Positions 13,593 to 13,743 of a DNA stretch of 13,743 nt are shown here, piece by piece. This DNA is from Hyphomicrobium_A sp035517115 (GTDB lineage Bacteria; Pseudomonadota; Alphaproteobacteria; Rhizobiales; Hyphomicrobiaceae), in assembly GCA_035517115.1 (NCBI GenBank), contig DATIZL010000001.1, positions 1 through 13,743 of the forward strand, given 5' to 3'. The position numbers and the translations under genes were made by a program. Every line of letters starts with the position of its first letter. Within the stretch, counting starts at the first letter, position 1. The notes under the pieces were generated by a model. That model saw nothing but the letters and a program-made list of their open reading frames with translations, was not told the origin of the DNA and did no database searches.

Positions 13593-13669
13593 CCTCCCCC
13601 GCCTTGGCGAAGCCAAGCTTGGGGGGAGGAAGACGTGCCGATGCGCAGCTTCGGCACGTCAGGTGGGGG
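13593..13669 (+). repeat. G-rich two-hairpin element, copy B
   Basis: CCTCCCCC (13593-13600) pairs with GGGGGAGG (13622-13629), enclosing the same CTTGGC-GAA-GCCAAG hairpin as copy A. The second hairpin is GACGTGCCGATGC / GCTTCGGCACGTC (13632-13660, 12 of 13 pairs, loop GCA). Its stem sequence differs from copy A but its pairing is kept. The tail AGGTGGGGG follows. Confidence 0.8.
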
Positions 13670-13687
13670 ACGATGGCCCCGTCCACC

Positions 13688-13743
13688 TCACCCGAACGCG
13701 CCCCAGTGGTGCGAGATGCCGGTGCCGATCTCGCGCACGAACT
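13688..13743 (-). CDS. C-terminus of an unidentified protein (partial)
   Basis: Read on the minus strand, the right edge enters an open frame ending FVREIGTGISHHWGAFG with a TGA at 13688-13690. The mixed, protein-like composition with HHW near the end suggests a real gene whose body lies beyond the window. I cannot name the family from 17 residues. The repeat field would lie just downstream of it. Confidence 0.55.
   Translation of the reverse strand, partial: FVREIGTGISHHWGAFG

Noticed and set aside
13109..13669. A CRISPR-like look from repeated palindromes
   Set aside because: The repeats alternate in orientation, vary in length and lack uniform spacers; there are no cas genes. They are intergenic palindromic elements.

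Overview
The window is GC-rich DNA, most likely from an alphaproteobacterium and possibly of the order Hyphomicrobiales. I infer this from the G/C-biased third codon positions, the many short palindromes ending in GTCATCC/GGATGAC, and the family mix (FadE/FadJ/FadI, HxlR-SCP2, DUF1272, DUF559). The placement is an inference; no rRNA or tRNA gene is present to confirm it.

Positions 1-8241 hold a fatty-acid module read on the minus strand. The order is fadE (acyl-CoA dehydrogenase), fadJ (fused enoyl-CoA hydratase/3-hydroxyacyl-CoA dehydrogenase), fadI (thiolase), then cfa (cyclopropane fatty acid synthase). Together the first three can carry out a full beta-oxidation cycle on long-chain acyl-CoAs; cfa modifies membrane lipid acyl chains. 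A small DUF559 (Vsr-like nuclease fold) gene sits between fadJ and fadI. It is bracketed by two inverted copies of a G-rich hairpin and looks like an inserted cassette of about 470 bp. A paired palindromic repeat separates fadI from cfa. The first 84 bases carry what may be the tail of another gene.

Positions 8242-10216 hold a small plus-strand cytochrome c that overlaps, tail to tail, a minus-strand four-helix membrane protein reminiscent of heme-copper oxidase subunit I fragments. Upstream of the latter on the minus strand lie a DUF1272 zinc-binding protein and an HxlR-type regulator with a C-terminal SCP2-like domain.

Positions 10403-12160 hold a 4-oxalocrotonate-tautomerase-like gene with a strong terminator, a SAM methyltransferase on the minus strand, a frameshifted second copy of the tautomerase 3' half together with its terminator, and a minus-strand VOC (PhnB-like) protein with a lysine/alanine-rich tail.

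Positions 12161-13687 contain no convincing protein gene. This stretch is a repeat field: three of the window's four paired palindromes, complex multi-hairpin elements, a direct duplication of about 155 bp whose second hairpin shows compensatory base changes, and a 400-base unassigned stretch with strong potential secondary structure. The last 56 bases hold the C-terminus of an unidentified minus-strand gene.
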